From Anaerobiospirillum sp. NML120449 (GTDB lineage: Bacteria > Pseudomonadota > Gammaproteobacteria > Enterobacterales > Succinivibrionaceae), in NCBI RefSeq assembly GCF_023051105.1, contig NZ_JALKIL010000011.1:62001-126000 (forward strand): 64,000 nucleotides of DNA, in the 5' to 3' direction. The notes under the pieces are model-generated. The model saw nothing but the letters and a program-made list of their open reading frames with translations, searched no databases and had not been told where the DNA came from. Of the stretch, positions 1 through 11,830 are shown piece by piece. Position 1 is the first letter of the stretch. The number at the start of each line of letters is the position of its first letter. The position numbers and the translations under genes were made by a program.

Positions 1-1325
1 ACGTTTTTGGCAGATTTCATATTACCTTTGCCCTCACCACCAGGTACATTGGGCCGTGCCACCCACCCCCAGGTAGATTGGCCATTGCTCCCACAGCCTG
101 TCACATCTCCCCCGGCTGCTCATGTTCCAGCAGCAGCACACGACAAGGATGCAATGATGCTCACGGCTTTGCCCTTTGCCTGAGTAGATATCTGCGTTTT
201 CTTTCCTGTCTTTTTCCTGCATGCCTGCATTCAATACATGTCTTATTCATGCCAGCCACAGCAACTCATACTCAGCAACCGCACTTTATCAGCCCATCAT
301 AAAGATGCTTTTCTGTTACAGGAGCAGACCTCTATACCTCTTGCTGAATGGTTTGACGGTGATTATGTCATTACGCTGGTGCTGACGTTGCGCTTGAGCT
401 GTCATTACGGCCATTTCATCAGCTGCATGAAGCTATGCCTGTATAAATAATCCTTTATAAAAGGTATACAGCTGAGACTAGACGCGACAGTTAAGGATGT
501 TGCTGCTAACAGGGCAGTAAGTTTGTCTTTGTGAGTGAGCTCTATATATGCTTTGCAAAATATATTGATTGCTCAGAATTACAATGAGGCGTATTTCAAG
601 GCAGGACCATAAGGAACCCAGTTGGGCCGGATTGTATCAGGTACGGGGTGATTCCTGCTGGCGCAACGCAATGGCACTTAAACGTGCTCGTGCTCGTGAT
701 GTTGACTGATGGTAAAGGAGCTTTGCTGTGCCTGCCGGGATGGTGATGAGTGCCATAAAGGTTGAGCCTGGGCGGTTTCAGCAGGTCGTGCTTATGAGAT
801 TCTCTATGGGCTTTGAAGTCATTGTCTGCAGCGTTGAATCGACAGGGACATGTTGGATGAAATGCAGGCTCAGGTATGCTGAGGCTCCCATACTGGTGAT
901 GTGATGCTTAACGTTATGACTGAAAGTGGCCACTTTCGCAGGGCATGATGTTGGGGGCTGCAGTGTGCCGAGCCCCAGTTCGGCGTCACACCTTACCGCA
1001 GTACTCTTATGCTGCTGCCATTGCCCAGGGCTATGGAGCGTTGTACGTGCTGTAGTCGTCAGGTAGCTTCGAAGGGGCATGTGTCATGCTGTGGCAGGGG
1101 CTGAGGGCAGTGTGAGCTTGATATTGTTATGTGTATGACTGTGAAGCTCGTACTGTGGCCAGAAGCAGAGAGCAGGACAGAAGACGGAACCGACCTGTGT
1201 TCATGAAATGGGCTGCGTTCAGAATCGTACTGATCCTCAGTGCTGAGCTGGATCTGGACCGGTTTTGATGCGGGTAATGATGCTGATGATTTAGGGAAAC
1301 ACACGAATCGAAAGTGTCGAGGTGG
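1..1325. other. Long spacer without a convincing gene
   Basis: No reading frame here has a good start, a ribosome-binding site and protein-like composition together. The open frames are short and overlap on both strands. I see no tRNA, no strong terminator and no clear promoter. A gene may end or start just outside the left edge, but nothing in the first bases shows it. Confidence 0.6.
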
Positions 1326-1677
1326 GGTGATAAAGCGCAGGGCCGACGGCGGCGTGGTGTAGCTTTAAACGCTGAGGACGCCGGTGCTGCTGAGGCGTTA
1401 AATCGCTGGGCTGAAAGTGGCGGAGCGGGGATGATGAGGACAGGGGCCGAAAGTGGCGGAGCGGGGGCGATGAGGCGCGGTGGCTGAAATTGGTGGAACG
1501 GGGGGATGAAGCGCAGGGCTGATGGCGGCATGGTGGAGCTTTAAACGCTTAGGACGCCGGTGCTGCTGAGGCGTTAAATCGCTGGGCTGAAAGTGGCGGA
1601 GCGGGGATGATGAGGTCAGGGGCCGAAAGTGGCGGAGCGGGGGTGATGAGGCGCTGTGGCCGAAATTGGTGGAACGG
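1326..1677. repeat. Tandem duplication of a 176-bp unit with nested ~36-bp repeats
   Basis: Two copies (about 1326-1501 and 1502-1677) match with only scattered differences, at an offset of exactly 176 bp. The shared block runs from GCTTTAAACGCT (1362 and 1538) through GGCGGAGCGGGG. Inside and after each copy a shorter unit of about 36 bp with the core GAAAGTGGCGGAGCGGGG recurs, and degenerate copies continue to about 1790. The block is GC-rich and purine-biased on this strand. It lies downstream of the frd operon and is not part of a gene. Confidence 0.85.
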
Positions 1678-1840
1678 GGCGATGAGGCGCTGGGGCCGAA
1701 AGTAGCGGAGCGGGGCGATGAGGCGCTGGGGACGAAAGTGGCGGGGTAAGGTGGTGCTGGGGCAGGGCCTTAAAGCGCTGAGGCGCGGATGAGCGCGGCG
1801 GAAGGCCGGTTGATTTTTTGAGGTTGAGATTTTGAAAAAG

Positions 1841-1866
1841 AAAAAGCTGGCCGAAGCCAGCTTTTT
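1841..1866 (-). terminator. Intrinsic terminator of the frd operon
   Basis: A 6-bp stem GCTGGC/GCCAGC with a four-base loop is flanked by A5 and T5, and more As lie further out. It can work on both strands. It lies 40 bp after the frdD stop codon, so it most likely ends the frdABCD transcript. Confidence 0.85.
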
Positions 1867-1905
1867 CTGATCCTTTTACAGATTCCTGCATCTGCAGGGC
1901 CTTAA

Positions 1906-2280
1906 TCAGGCCTTGAAGTAAGCAGCTAACTGTAAGAACATGGCGCCGAAGGTAAGGGCGCAGGCAGCACCGTAGAACACGTAGTGGTGTAACTTGGTGG
2001 TGTGGATGCCAAAGTCATGTAAGGAGTGGTACAGACGGTGTAAGGCGTGGAAGAATACGCCGCCTAACACAGTGAATAAGATCAGGTTGGCAATCCAGCT
2101 GCCCATGATGGCTCTGGCCTGCTCGAAGTTTAATAAACCGGAGGTCAGATCTGGGGAGCTTAAACCAGCAGCGATTAAAACGATCAGGATAGCTGGTAAT
2201 GCCATTGCTGCGGCCATACCGCCGCCACCGAATAATAACCAGAAGATTGGCTCATCGGATCTCTGTGGCTTGTTCTGCAT
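1906..2280 (-). CDS. frdD: Fumarate reductase membrane anchor subunit D
   Basis: This 124-residue protein is close to the E. coli FrdD length. It has three hydrophobic segments (about residues 12-38, 58-80 and 98-121) with an HALHRLYHSLHD stretch between the last two. FrdD and FrdC anchor the FrdAB catalytic dimer to the inner membrane and bind menaquinol, which donates electrons for fumarate reduction during anaerobic respiration. It is the last gene of frdABCD, 14 bp after frdC, and is followed by a terminator. Family assignment rests on size, membrane topology and position after an unmistakable frdAB. Confidence 0.95.
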   Translation of the reverse strand: MQNKPQRSDEPIFWLLFGGGGMAAAMALPAILIVLIAAGLSSPDLTSGLLNFEQARAIMGSWIANLILFTVLGGVFFHALHRLYHSLHDFGIHTTKLHHYVFYGAACALTFGAMFLQLAAYFKA

Positions 2281-2294
2281 GTCTTTGTCTCCTA

Positions 2295-2747
2295 TTACAT
2301 GCTGGCGAAAGCGGCAAGTAAGATGATTACGGTAGCGCCGCCGGCTGCAGCATAGAGGCTGCCAATGATTAAGTTTTCAGGAACGAGCTCAGTGGTGTGC
2401 TTGTTCATAAATACACGAACAGCCTTTGGCATTAAGGCAAACCAGGTTACGGCGTGGAATGCCAGACCGCCAAGAGCGGCTACGTTAATGAGTAATACCA
2501 GAGGGTTGCCCAGGAAGTCCTGAACCCACCAGAGGTATGGGGCTGCGTTCTTGGCAGTAGCAACTTCGCTGCCGAAGTCGCTAAGTAAGAACATGAAAAT
2601 ACCAAGTAATACTTCAGCTGCTACGAACAGAGCACATGCGGCAGTGCCCTCACGGAGAATATAGCGGAAGAAGAATGGATTCTTGGTCCACCAGAAGTTG
2701 TCTACTGGAGGGTTGTAAGGCTTGCGATAGTTCTTTACATCACTCAT
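2295..2747 (-). CDS. frdC: Fumarate reductase membrane anchor subunit C
   Basis: The protein has 150 residues, somewhat longer than E. coli FrdC (131). It keeps the N-terminal signature KPY-NPPVDNFWWTKNPFFFRYILREGTA, which corresponds to the KPY...WW-K-PFYRFYMLREGTA region of E. coli. Three membrane segments follow (about 30-55, 75-100 and 125-148). With FrdD it forms the quinol-binding membrane anchor. It starts 5 bp after the frdB stop codon, so the two are translated from one message. Confidence 0.95.
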   Translation of the reverse strand: MSDVKNYRKPYNPPVDNFWWTKNPFFFRYILREGTAACALFVAAEVLLGIFMFLLSDFGSEVATAKNAAPYLWWVQDFLGNPLVLLINVAALGGLAFHAVTWFALMPKAVRVFMNKHTTELVPENLIIGSLYAAAGGATVIILLAAFASM

Positions 2748-2752
2748 TTGTT

Positions 2753-3499
2753 TTACTCCGGCTTGAACATTCTGATGACGTAATCGGTAGCGCTCATCTT
2801 CTTACCCAGCTGGATTGCGGAGCTTGGGTCAACGTGCTTAGGGCAAACCTCGGAGCAGTAACCAACGAATGTACAGCTCCAGACGCCTTCTTCAGCGTTG
2901 AGATATGGAAGACGAAGTGCCTTACCACCATCACGGTTATCAATGTTGTAACGATATAACAGAGTCAGAGCGGCTGGGCCGATGAACTCCTTGTTCAGCT
3001 TGTACTGAGGGCAGGCAGCGTAGCAGCAGCCACAGTTAATACACTGTGAGAACTGACGGTAGGCTTCCATCTGCTGTGGAGTCTGCTTGTAGCCTTCAGT
3101 TAAAGGCTTGTTCTTGTCCTTCTCGGCAGGAATGATATATGGCTTGATACGCTCGATCTTCTCGATGAGGTCGGAGATATCAACAACCAGATCGCGCTCA
3201 ACAGGGAAGTTGTCGAGTGGGGCGATCTTCATGTCCTTGCCCTCGTAGTCACGTAAGAAGGTCTTACATGCCAGGTGAGGAACACCGTTAACCATCATAC
3301 CGCAGGAACCGCAAACGGCCATACGGCAGGACCAGCGGAAAGAGAGGCTTGGCTCAAAGTGGTCCTTGATGTAGAACAGGGCCTCTAATACGGAGGTCTC
3401 GTGGATGTAAGGAACATCAAAAGTCTGTTCCCATGGCTTCTCGTCCTGCTCTGGGCGATAACGGACGACAGTAATCTTCATGGTCTTCTGCTGTGCCAT
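2753..3499 (-). CDS. frdB: Fumarate reductase iron-sulfur subunit B
   Basis: This 248-residue protein matches the family length. The N-terminal ferredoxin domain has [15 protein letters not shown] plus a later Cys (LACKTF) for the [2Fe-2S] cluster. The C-terminal domain has [13 protein letters not shown] and [17 protein letters not shown] for the [4Fe-4S] and [3Fe-4S] clusters. It wires electrons from menaquinol at FrdCD to the FAD of FrdA. Only 2 bp separate it from the frdA stop codon, so translation is probably coupled. Confidence 0.98.
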   Translation of the reverse strand: MAQQKTMKITVVRYRPEQDEKPWEQTFDVPYIHETSVLEALFYIKDHFEPSLSFRWSCRMAVCGSCGMMVNGVPHLACKTFLRDYEGKDMKIAPLDNFPVERDLVVDISDLIEKIERIKPYIIPAEKDKNKPLTEGYKQTPQQMEAYRQFSQCINCGCCYAACPQYKLNKEFIGPAALTLLYRYNIDNRDGGKALRLPYLNAEEGVWSCTFVGYCSEVCPKHVDPSSAIQLGKKMSATDYVIRMFKPE

Positions 3500-3501
3500 T
3501 A

Positions 3502-5310
3502 TTACTTAGCCTCCTTCTGCTTCTTGGCGGCTTCGGCAGCCTCAGCTTCGGCGCCGTATACACGCTTGGCAGGCTGGAAGGTGGTGATCTTGACTTCGCT
3601 GTAGGAAATGTCTGGTAAACCAGTCTCAGCGTTGTAAACAGCGAGAGTGTGCTTGAGGAAGTTCTTGTCATCACGCTGCTGGTAAGCGCCGTCAGGGCCG
3701 TCCAGACGCTGGTGGGAACCACGGGATTCCTTACGGTTGATGGCAGAGTGAACCATGGTCTCGGCACAGTCGAGGGTGTAACCAAGCTCGATTAAGTTCA
3801 TCCACTCGGTGTTGAATACACGGCCGCGATCGGTTAATGGAACATTCTTGATGCGCTTGCGGAGGTCCTTGAGTACATCAATGGTCTCCTGCATGGTATC
3901 GCCTTCACGGTAAATACCAACGCCCTTTTCCATGCTCTCGCCCATTTCAGTACGGATCTTGTACTGAGACTCATTGCCCTGAACATCAAATAAGGCCAGA
4001 GCGCGAGCCATGGCGGCCTCAGCCTGACGGTCCAGTTCCTTGGAGTCGTGGTGCTTGATTTCGTGAGCGCGCTTGGCAGCCTCGTCACCGGATACCTTAC
4101 CGAATACAACGGTCTCAACCAGAGAGTTGGAACCCAGACGGTTGGCACCGTGAATACCTACGGAGGCACACTCGCCGGCTGCGTACAGACCTGGCATGCG
4201 GGTAGCGGTCTTGCCATCGGTCTCAATACCGCCCATGGTGTAGTGAACTACTGGACGTACCGGAACAGGCTGCTTGACTGGGTCAACACCGGAGTAGGTC
4301 TTAGCCAGTTCGCAGATTAATGGGAGACGCTCGTGCAGGTACTTCTCACCAAGGTGAGTAAGGTCGAGGTGAACGGCTTCACCTAATGGATACTTGATGG
4401 TGCGGCCCTTACGGGATTCCTGCCAGAAGGCCTGAGATACACGATCACGTGGACCTAATTCCATGTACTTGTTCTTTGGATGACCAACTGGAGTCTCAGG
4501 GCCCAGACCGTAGTCCTGTAAGTAACGGTAGCCGTCCTTGTTGTACATAACACCGCCTTCACCACGGCAGCCTTCGGTCATTAAGATACCGCAGCCGAGC
4601 AGACCGGTTGGGTGGTACTGTACGAACTCCATGTCACGGATAGGTACGCCGTGACGGTAGGCCAGGGAAATACCGTCGCCAGTAACGATACCGCCGTCAG
4701 TGTTGAAGATGTAGGCACGGCCTGCACCACCAGTGGCGATGATTACGGACTTGGCATTGATCTGACGGAATACACCATTCTGCATGTCGAAAGCTACGAC
4801 ACCACGGCATACGCCTTCCTCAACGAGGAGGTCCAGAACGAAGTGCTCATCAAAACGCTCGATTGATGGGAACTGTACGGAGGTCTGGAATAAGGTATGG
4901 AGCATGTGGAAGCCGGACTTGTCAGCGGCGAACCAGGTACGAGGTACCTTCATACCACCGAAACGACGTACGTTTACGTCACCGTCATCCTTACGGCTCC
5001 ATGGGCAGCCCCAGTGCTCTAACTGGAACAGTTCTTCGGTGGTGTGACGGACGAAGTACTCAACTACGTCCTGCTCGCACAGCCAGTCACCGCCTGCAAC
5101 AGTATCTTCAAAGTGCTTCTGGTAAGAGTCGTCATCACGAACAACACCAGCAGCACCACCTTCTGCGGCCACAGTATGGGAACGCATTGGGTAAACCTTT
5201 GAAATCAGTGCAACGCGAAGCTTTGGATCAGCCTGTGCTACTGCAATAGCGGCACGTAAGCCACTTCCGCCAGCACCGACGATTGCAACGTCAGCTTGAA
5301 TTTTTTCCAC
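3502..5310 (-). CDS. frdA: Fumarate reductase flavoprotein subunit A
   Basis: The 602 residues equal the E. coli FrdA length. An N-terminal FAD-binding fold ([14 protein letters not shown], residues 9-22) is followed by [10 protein letters not shown], whose His carries the covalent FAD. The active-site region [22 protein letters not shown] and the C-terminal [11 protein letters not shown] are present. It reduces fumarate to succinate at the cytoplasmic face of the membrane as the terminal step of anaerobic respiration. The start is GTG at 5308-5310, preceded by AGGAG at a 7-base distance; no better ATG fits. Leu codons are often TTA, as in the ribosomal protein genes here, which suggests high expression. 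It leads the frdABCD operon. Confidence 0.98.
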   Translation of the reverse strand: MEKIQADVAIVGAGGSGLRAAIAVAQADPKLRVALISKVYPMRSHTVAAEGGAAGVVRDDDSYQKHFEDTVAGGDWLCEQDVVEYFVRHTTEELFQLEHWGCPWSRKDDGDVNVRRFGGMKVPRTWFAADKSGFHMLHTLFQTSVQFPSIERFDEHFVLDLLVEEGVCRGVVAFDMQNGVFRQINAKSVIIATGGAGRAYIFNTDGGIVTGDGISLAYRHGVPIRDMEFVQYHPTGLLGCGILMTEGCRGEGGVMYNKDGYRYLQDYGLGPETPVGHPKNKYMELGPRDRVSQAFWQESRKGRTIKYPLGEAVHLDLTHLGEKYLHERLPLICELAKTYSGVDPVKQPVPVRPVVHYTMGGIETDGKTATRMPGLYAAGECASVGIHGANRLGSNSLVETVVFGKVSGDEAAKRAHEIKHHDSKELDRQAEAAMARALALFDVQGNESQYKIRTEMGESMEKGVGIYREGDTMQETIDVLKDLRKRIKNVPLTDRGRVFNTEWMNLIELGYTLDCAETMVHSAINRKESRGSHQRLDGPDGAYQQRDDKNFLKHTLAVYNAETGLPDISYSEVKITTFQPAKRVYGAEAEAAEAAKKQKEAK

Positions 5311-5381
5311 GTGTATCTCCTAAGCCCTGAGTGTATTCATAAATGACAGATCACCCGAGGCAAACAGCAAAAATCGTGTTT

Positions 5382-5427
5382 AATATACCATACTAAGGGG
5401 CATATTTCCCCAACAAAAGCCAGTCAA
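5382..5427 (-). promoter_or_regulatory. Possible promoter region of frdABCD
   Basis: On the minus strand the AT-rich stretch upstream of frdA contains TATATT (5382-5387) as a candidate -10, and TTGACT (5422-5427) further upstream. The spacing between these two is too long for a normal pair, so the true -35 is uncertain. I found no FNR site of the TTGAT-N4-ATCAA type in the 200 bases upstream of frdA. Confidence 0.3.
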
Positions 5428-6224
5428 GATCACGGAAAGACAAAGAAATTGCAGGCAATTATCTAGATATCATCCGTTACTGATTTCTGATTCGTTTTTA
5501 TCAACAAACCGGGCTGAAAGTCGGGATATTTACCCGGGTCATTCTGAAACGGGTCAGAGTGGTCCAGGAGGATTTCTCAAAGAAATCATTTTATGGGGAC
5601 AAAGTCCGTACTCTCCCGTGCTGCAGCGTGGCAGCTCAGGTAAAACAGGTGCCCTCAGGCATCAGTGATCCTGTTGGGGAAAACGGTAAGGCAGGGACTC
5701 CCATGTAATTCCTGTTACCTGCTGCTGATGGCAGGTCCTGTTTGTTTTTGATTCTGTCTGCCTGAGATCCCTTGTCTCCTGCATGCTCAGTATCAGGACA
5801 GGCAGTTAAGGTCCCCTGATGACGGAATCTGCAGCTGTGCGTATGTTGCCCCACATAGAAGAACATAATGGCATTAATGCTGCGTTCAGACAGATCTGAA
5901 TTACTTCTCGGCAATGCCTTAAATGCGGCCACAAACCAGTGAGTATGATCCCGGCCGGGCTCTGCAGGTCATGTGCAATGCACAAAAGCCTTAAAAAGTC
6001 ATAAAGAATATTCTATCGTGAATTGTAATATTCAATGCGATCGAGTAGTCAAAAATGCGAACTTCGCCACCAAAAATCTTATTTGAGCTATGTACATGCT
6101 CCGAGATGGAATGCTCAATGCCCCGGAATATGGGGCTTGCGACGACATTTGCAGTCAATATTCAGGACCTCCAAAAATCCCACTGGCATGGCGTTTTCTT
6201 TCAAAAAAGTTGTGTTTTATATAC
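5428..6224. other. Spacer between frdA and psd, no convincing gene
   Basis: With the following elements this fills about 1.45 kb between frdA and psd. It is more AT-rich from about 5990 to 6230 than the neighbouring spacers. Several overlapping short frames run through it, but none looks like a known protein. In E. coli the epmA and mscM genes lie between frdA and psd. I saw no trace of either here. Confidence 0.55.
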
Positions 6225-6265
6225 AAAAAAGCCCCTCATGAGCACAAATTCAGAGGGGCTTTTTT
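6225..6265. terminator. Bidirectional intrinsic terminator
   Basis: The inverted repeat GCCCCTC (6231-6237) / GAGGGGC (6253-6259) is flanked by A6 and T6. On the minus strand it could end the psd transcript, although it lies about 490 bp past the psd stop. On the plus strand it would end a transcript from the AT-rich stretch just upstream, where no gene was recognised; a small RNA is possible. Confidence 0.7.
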
Positions 6266-6305
6266 GGCAATTTACACAGGACCACAAGTTTGCAGTGCAC
6301 GCACA

Positions 6306-6407
6306 CCCTGGATCCAGGCTTGCGTCTGGTAAGAGCTCACCATGGATCCAGGCTTGCGCCTTGTAAGAGCTCACCCTGGATCCAGGCTGGCGCCTGGTAA
6401 GAGCGCG
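6306..6407. repeat. Three tandem copies of a 34-bp unit
   Basis: The unit contains GGATCCAGGCT, then GCG-CTGGTAAGAGC. Its GGATCCA core recurs at 6310, 6344 and 6378, an exact 34-bp period, with few mismatches. The array lies downstream of psd, just past the bidirectional terminator, and is not coding. Confidence 0.85.
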
Positions 6408-6758
6408 CCCGGGCAGACATCATGACAGACAGCAACAGATCTGCTGTCCAGACCTCCTGTGCACCAGCGCCGCAAGCTGTATTAATCGTGCACTTTTCAG
6501 CGCTTATATTTAAGTTCAGTACACAAACTTATCTGCAAATCAATTCAGTACAGTCAGCCATGCGGCTATGGTTACCGTGCTGAAATGCCGCAATGCCGCC
6601 AGGACTTATGAACCTGCAGGGGGATGCATAAGGGAATTCAACGGTACCTGGTGGGGGCCTGGTCGTCCCGGGCCTGGCCGGCACGTCCTTGGTCTGGCAC
6701 GAATCGGACGTGCTCAGCGCAGCCGGAGAGTGCCAGCCAGGCTGCTTTTAGAGGCAGC

Positions 6759-7637
6759 TTAGCTCTTTGAGAAGGTGGCGTCGGCAAGACGGGTGTTGCC
6801 AATCATGCTCTGGCCCATCTTTACCGGGGCGCCTGGCTGGAAGTCAGGGCAGAGATCGCCCAGCTCCTTTGGCCACAGGGTAATGACAGTGGAGCCGAAC
6901 TTGAAGTGGCCAATCTCATCGCCACGTCCATAGATCATGTTGCGGTCAGCATATTCCTTGACCTCAATGCCGGAGCGGCGCACAACAGTGCCGTCCCAGA
7001 CAGTGCCAATGGAGCCTACCATTGCAGCGCCGACCATAATGACAGCCATTGGGCCACGGGCAGTCTGGAAGATACAGACAAGGCGCTCATTCTTGGTAAA
7101 GAGGTCATCCATGTAGGAAACATTGCGACGTCCTACAGGGAAGTGGCGGCCAGGGATATGAATGGTGCGCAGCAGCTTGCCTTCCATAGGCATGTGAATG
7201 CGGTGGTAGTTTGCCGGAGACAGATAGACGCAGGCAAAGTTGCCATCCTCAAAAAGGTCATTATCCTGCTTGCGGCCACCTACAAGAGCCATAAGGCTGT
7301 AATCAATACCCTTGGCCTGGATAAGACGGCCAGCTTTGATGTTGGCAGCCTGACCTACAGTACCGTCTACAGGGGATACGGCAATGCAGCTGTCAGCTGA
7401 GGCAACTGGACGGGCCTCTGGCTTGAGCTTTCTGATAAAGAAGTCATTGAAAGTCTCGTAGCTCTTGAGGTCACTGTTTTCACACTCCTCAAGGTTGATC
7501 TTATAAGTAGCAACGAACTTGCCGATCAGCCACTGAGTAAAGCCACCCATTTTGGCATCTGTCAGCCTGGAGGACAGATAGGTAAGAGTTGAAAGTGGGG
7601 TAAGGTATTCAAAAACTTTTAAAAGCAGCCCAAACAT
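6759..7637 (-). CDS. psd: Phosphatidylserine decarboxylase proenzyme
   Basis: This pyruvoyl-dependent membrane-associated enzyme makes phosphatidylethanolamine from phosphatidylserine. The start chosen is ATG at 7635-7637 (292 residues), because GAGGAG lies a few bases upstream and the protein then begins MFGLLLKVFEYLTP; an upstream in-frame ATG at 7691 lacks this support. The self-cleavage site is FGST, with the Ser that becomes the pyruvoyl group at about residue 249 (E. coli has LGST at a similar position). SPVDG, the HRIHMP stretch and the GHFKFGSTVITLW segment fit the proteobacterial type I enzyme. In E. coli psd also lies close to frd, with epmA and mscM between them. Confidence 0.96.
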   Translation of the reverse strand: MFGLLLKVFEYLTPLSTLTYLSSRLTDAKMGGFTQWLIGKFVATYKINLEECENSDLKSYETFNDFFIRKLKPEARPVASADSCIAVSPVDGTVGQAANIKAGRLIQAKGIDYSLMALVGGRKQDNDLFEDGNFACVYLSPANYHRIHMPMEGKLLRTIHIPGRHFPVGRRNVSYMDDLFTKNERLVCIFQTARGPMAVIMVGAAMVGSIGTVWDGTVVRRSGIEVKEYADRNMIYGRGDEIGHFKFGSTVITLWPKELGDLCPDFQPGAPVKMGQSMIGNTRLADATFSKS

Positions 7638-7691
7638 ATGATTCTCCTCAGCAGGGGGCTCAATTGTGCAAAGTTCAGTCACTGCTGTCAA

Positions 7692-8560
7692 ACTGTAAAC
7701 CTATTGCAAAAGACAGGCAGCATACCCTGTGAGCCGCAGCGCGCAGCCTCCTGCCGGCAGCAGGGGGCTGTACTGTTACTTGCCCTGGTATGAGCTTAAT
7801 AATCGCTCATTTAACTTATGGAAAAGACAGACTGCTTTCAATACCTGTCAGGATCACCGCAGCAATGGCATCACCAGTCGCCAGTATGCCAGTCAGTCTC
7901 AGCGCCGAAAAACAGCAACTGATGAAAGACGGTTCGGTCTGTTCAGTATGTTCAGCCCCATATACTCAGACAGACAGAGCTGACATGTGCTGCAATCACT
8001 GCTCCCTGGAGGGAGGGCCGATGGTATCCAGAGCATAGGGCACATGACTTTTATAAAGCATGCCCTGATGCTGATGCTTACCCTGTAAGGGCCGACTATC
8101 GCATAAGGCATATTTAAGCTCACTTGCTCAGCAAGTCTGAAAGCTCAGTCACTTTATGCCATGCAGGTTGCTTTATGCCAGATCAGAGACTGTCTTTATT
8201 GCTGTATGCACACAGGCGAGCGGCAGCTTTTAAAGTGGATGGGCTCAGGGTAGCTGCAGAATGAAGCGCAGGCACACAACAACGCACTTTGAAATCGAAT
8301 ACCAGGAAAGATGACAGGGGCAGGCAATAGGGATGTTTGAATGAGACGGGTGACTGAATAAAGCTGACAGTAAAAATGTCTGAATGTTGTGATACTGAAT
8401 GTGATAGGGCTGTCTATGGTGGGATGTACGGCCAGTGTGCAGTTTTTGGGGGCAATTTAATGCAGCGCAGCATTAAATCTTACCACGCCGGGGAAAGGGA
8501 AAATTTGATTTATATCTGATTTGTGACAAATGGACGCGAAAAAGTTAAAAAAAATTTAAA
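7692..8560. other. Spacer upstream of the tRNA-Gly array, no gene seen
   Basis: About 0.9 kb without a supportable reading frame, hairpin terminator or clear repeat. The last 80 bases are AT-rich and lead into the tRNA promoter. Confidence 0.6.
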
Positions 8561-8567
8561 AAAATGC

Positions 8568-8595
8568 TTGCATTGGGTAAAAAAGTCCTTATAAT
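8568..8595 (+). promoter_or_regulatory. Promoter of the tRNA-Gly array
   Basis: TTGCAT (8568-8573) and a perfect TATAAT (8590-8595) are separated by 16 bp. A GC-rich discriminator (GCTGCGGC) follows directly, as is typical of stable-RNA promoters under stringent control. An A/T tract lies just upstream and may act as an UP element. The first tRNA begins 15 bases after the -10. Confidence 0.88.
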
Positions 8596-8610
8596 GCTGC
8601 GGCATGGAGA

Positions 8611-8686
8611 GCGGGAATAGCTCAGTTGGTAGAGCATAACCTTGCCATGGTTAGGGTCGCGAGTTCGAACCTCGTTTCCCGCTCCA
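8611..8686 (+). tRNA. tRNA-Gly (GCC), copy 1
   Basis: This 76-base cloverleaf has CCA encoded. The acceptor stem is GCGGGAA/TTCCCGC, and the anticodon arm TAACC-TTGCCAT-GGTTA carries GCC. It is close to the E. coli glycine GCC tRNA and is the first of four identical copies. Confidence 0.97.
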
Positions 8687-8711
8687 AATTAAAATACAGA
8701 TTCTTTGAAAT

Positions 8712-8787
8712 GCGGGAATAGCTCAGTTGGTAGAGCATAACCTTGCCATGGTTAGGGTCGCGAGTTCGAACCTCGTTTCCCGCTCCA
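8712..8787 (+). tRNA. tRNA-Gly (GCC), copy 2
   Basis: Identical to copy 1 over all 76 bases, 25 bp downstream of it, and probably part of the same transcript. Confidence 0.97.
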
Positions 8788-8818
8788 AAGACGAAGTATT
8801 TAAAAACTTGACTTACAT

Positions 8819-8894
8819 GCGGGAATAGCTCAGTTGGTAGAGCATAACCTTGCCATGGTTAGGGTCGCGAGTTCGAACCTCGTTTCCCGCTCCA
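8819..8894 (+). tRNA. tRNA-Gly (GCC), copy 3
   Basis: Identical to copy 1. A 31-bp spacer of unrelated sequence separates it from copy 2. Confidence 0.97.
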
Positions 8895-8927
8895 ATGTAA
8901 GACAGGTCAGAAACTCTTAATCTAGAC

Positions 8928-9003
8928 GCGGGAATAGCTCAGTTGGTAGAGCATAACCTTGCCATGGTTAGGGTCGCGAGTTCGAACCTCGTTTCCCGCT
9001 CCA
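8928..9003 (+). tRNA. tRNA-Gly (GCC), copy 4
   Basis: Identical to copy 1 and last of the array. Two intrinsic terminators follow. Confidence 0.97.
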
Positions 9004-9030
9004 GACTTAAGCAGTTTCAAGATGAGAACG

Positions 9031-9051
9031 GGTGCTACAGGCACCTTTTTT
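9031..9051 (+). terminator. First terminator after the tRNA-Gly array
   Basis: A five-pair stem GGTGC/GCACC with a 5-base loop is followed directly by T6. Confidence 0.8.
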
Positions 9052-9100
9052 CGTTTCTGGACACACAAAAAATCCATCAGCCGGCACGCGGCCAGCACAG

Positions 9101-9121
9101 GGACCTCAAGGTCCTTTTTTT
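9101..9121 (+). terminator. Second terminator after the tRNA-Gly array
   Basis: GGACC-TCAA-GGTCC is followed by T7. It backs up the terminator 50 bp upstream, as is common after stable-RNA operons. Confidence 0.85.
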
Positions 9122-9721
9122 GTGCCTTTTCCACCAGAATCCTCATTCCTGTCCCCATTCCATTTCCCGGACCTTGCCTGCAATCACTGGTCACCTGACC
9201 AGCGTCAAATATGCTGACTTTTCCGAGTCATAATGTCACGCTGCAGAGTCATCAATCTGTGCAGATGCTTTCCCGTCCATCCCAGTACCGTCCAGTCCAT
9301 CCCAGTCCTGTCCTGTCATCTTCCTTTCTTGCCAGTCCTTTTATGGCCAGCAGGTCATATCTCTGCAGGGACACTATGCCAGCACTCTCTTCATTAATAT
9401 TAAGGCTAAATGCTGCGCTGACGTGGGCCAATGCCCAGTGAACACCCGCCTCTTGTGATCATGGCTTGCCAAGCTGAGGCAATCAGCTCAGCCAGCACTG
9501 GTGCCTTTGCATCATGCTATGTGTGCAGCCATGGGCCGTGAGGACGAAAACAAACTGGCTATGGCTACAGGTCCGGAGCAACGATTACTGGCAGCGGTAC
9601 AGGTATGGAGTGCTGTTGGCAGGGCACCAGTGCAGTTACGGAGTGCCGATAGCTGGCGCCGGAGCGGCGCCGGAGCGGTGATGGCTGGTGCCGGTACAGG
9701 TATGGAGCTGATTGTTGGGTA
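9122..9721. other. Spacer, no gene seen
   Basis: About 600 bp between the tRNA terminators and the CbrC-like gene. It holds short direct repeats such as the doubled CAGTCC-TCCCAGT motif near 9270-9320 and GGAGCGGCGCC doubled near 9660-9680, but no supportable gene. Confidence 0.55.
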
Positions 9722-11768
<2,047 letters not shown>

Positions 11769-11796
11769 TTTCCATAATGCCAAAGTGCTATATAAT
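11769..11796 (+). promoter_or_regulatory. Candidate secA promoter
   Basis: A perfect TATAAT (11791-11796) lies 34 bp upstream of the secA start codon. A weak -35 (TTTCCA, 11769-11774) lies 16 bp before it. This would give a leader of only about 30 bases. Confidence 0.55.
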
Positions 11797-11830
11797 AGCC
11801 AGTGGTTTCCTCTAACAGTGTTAATTAAAA

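Noticed and set aside
5311..5480. FNR site in front of frdA
   Set aside because: Expected from biology, but no TTGAT-N4-ATCAA-like sequence could be found on either strand.
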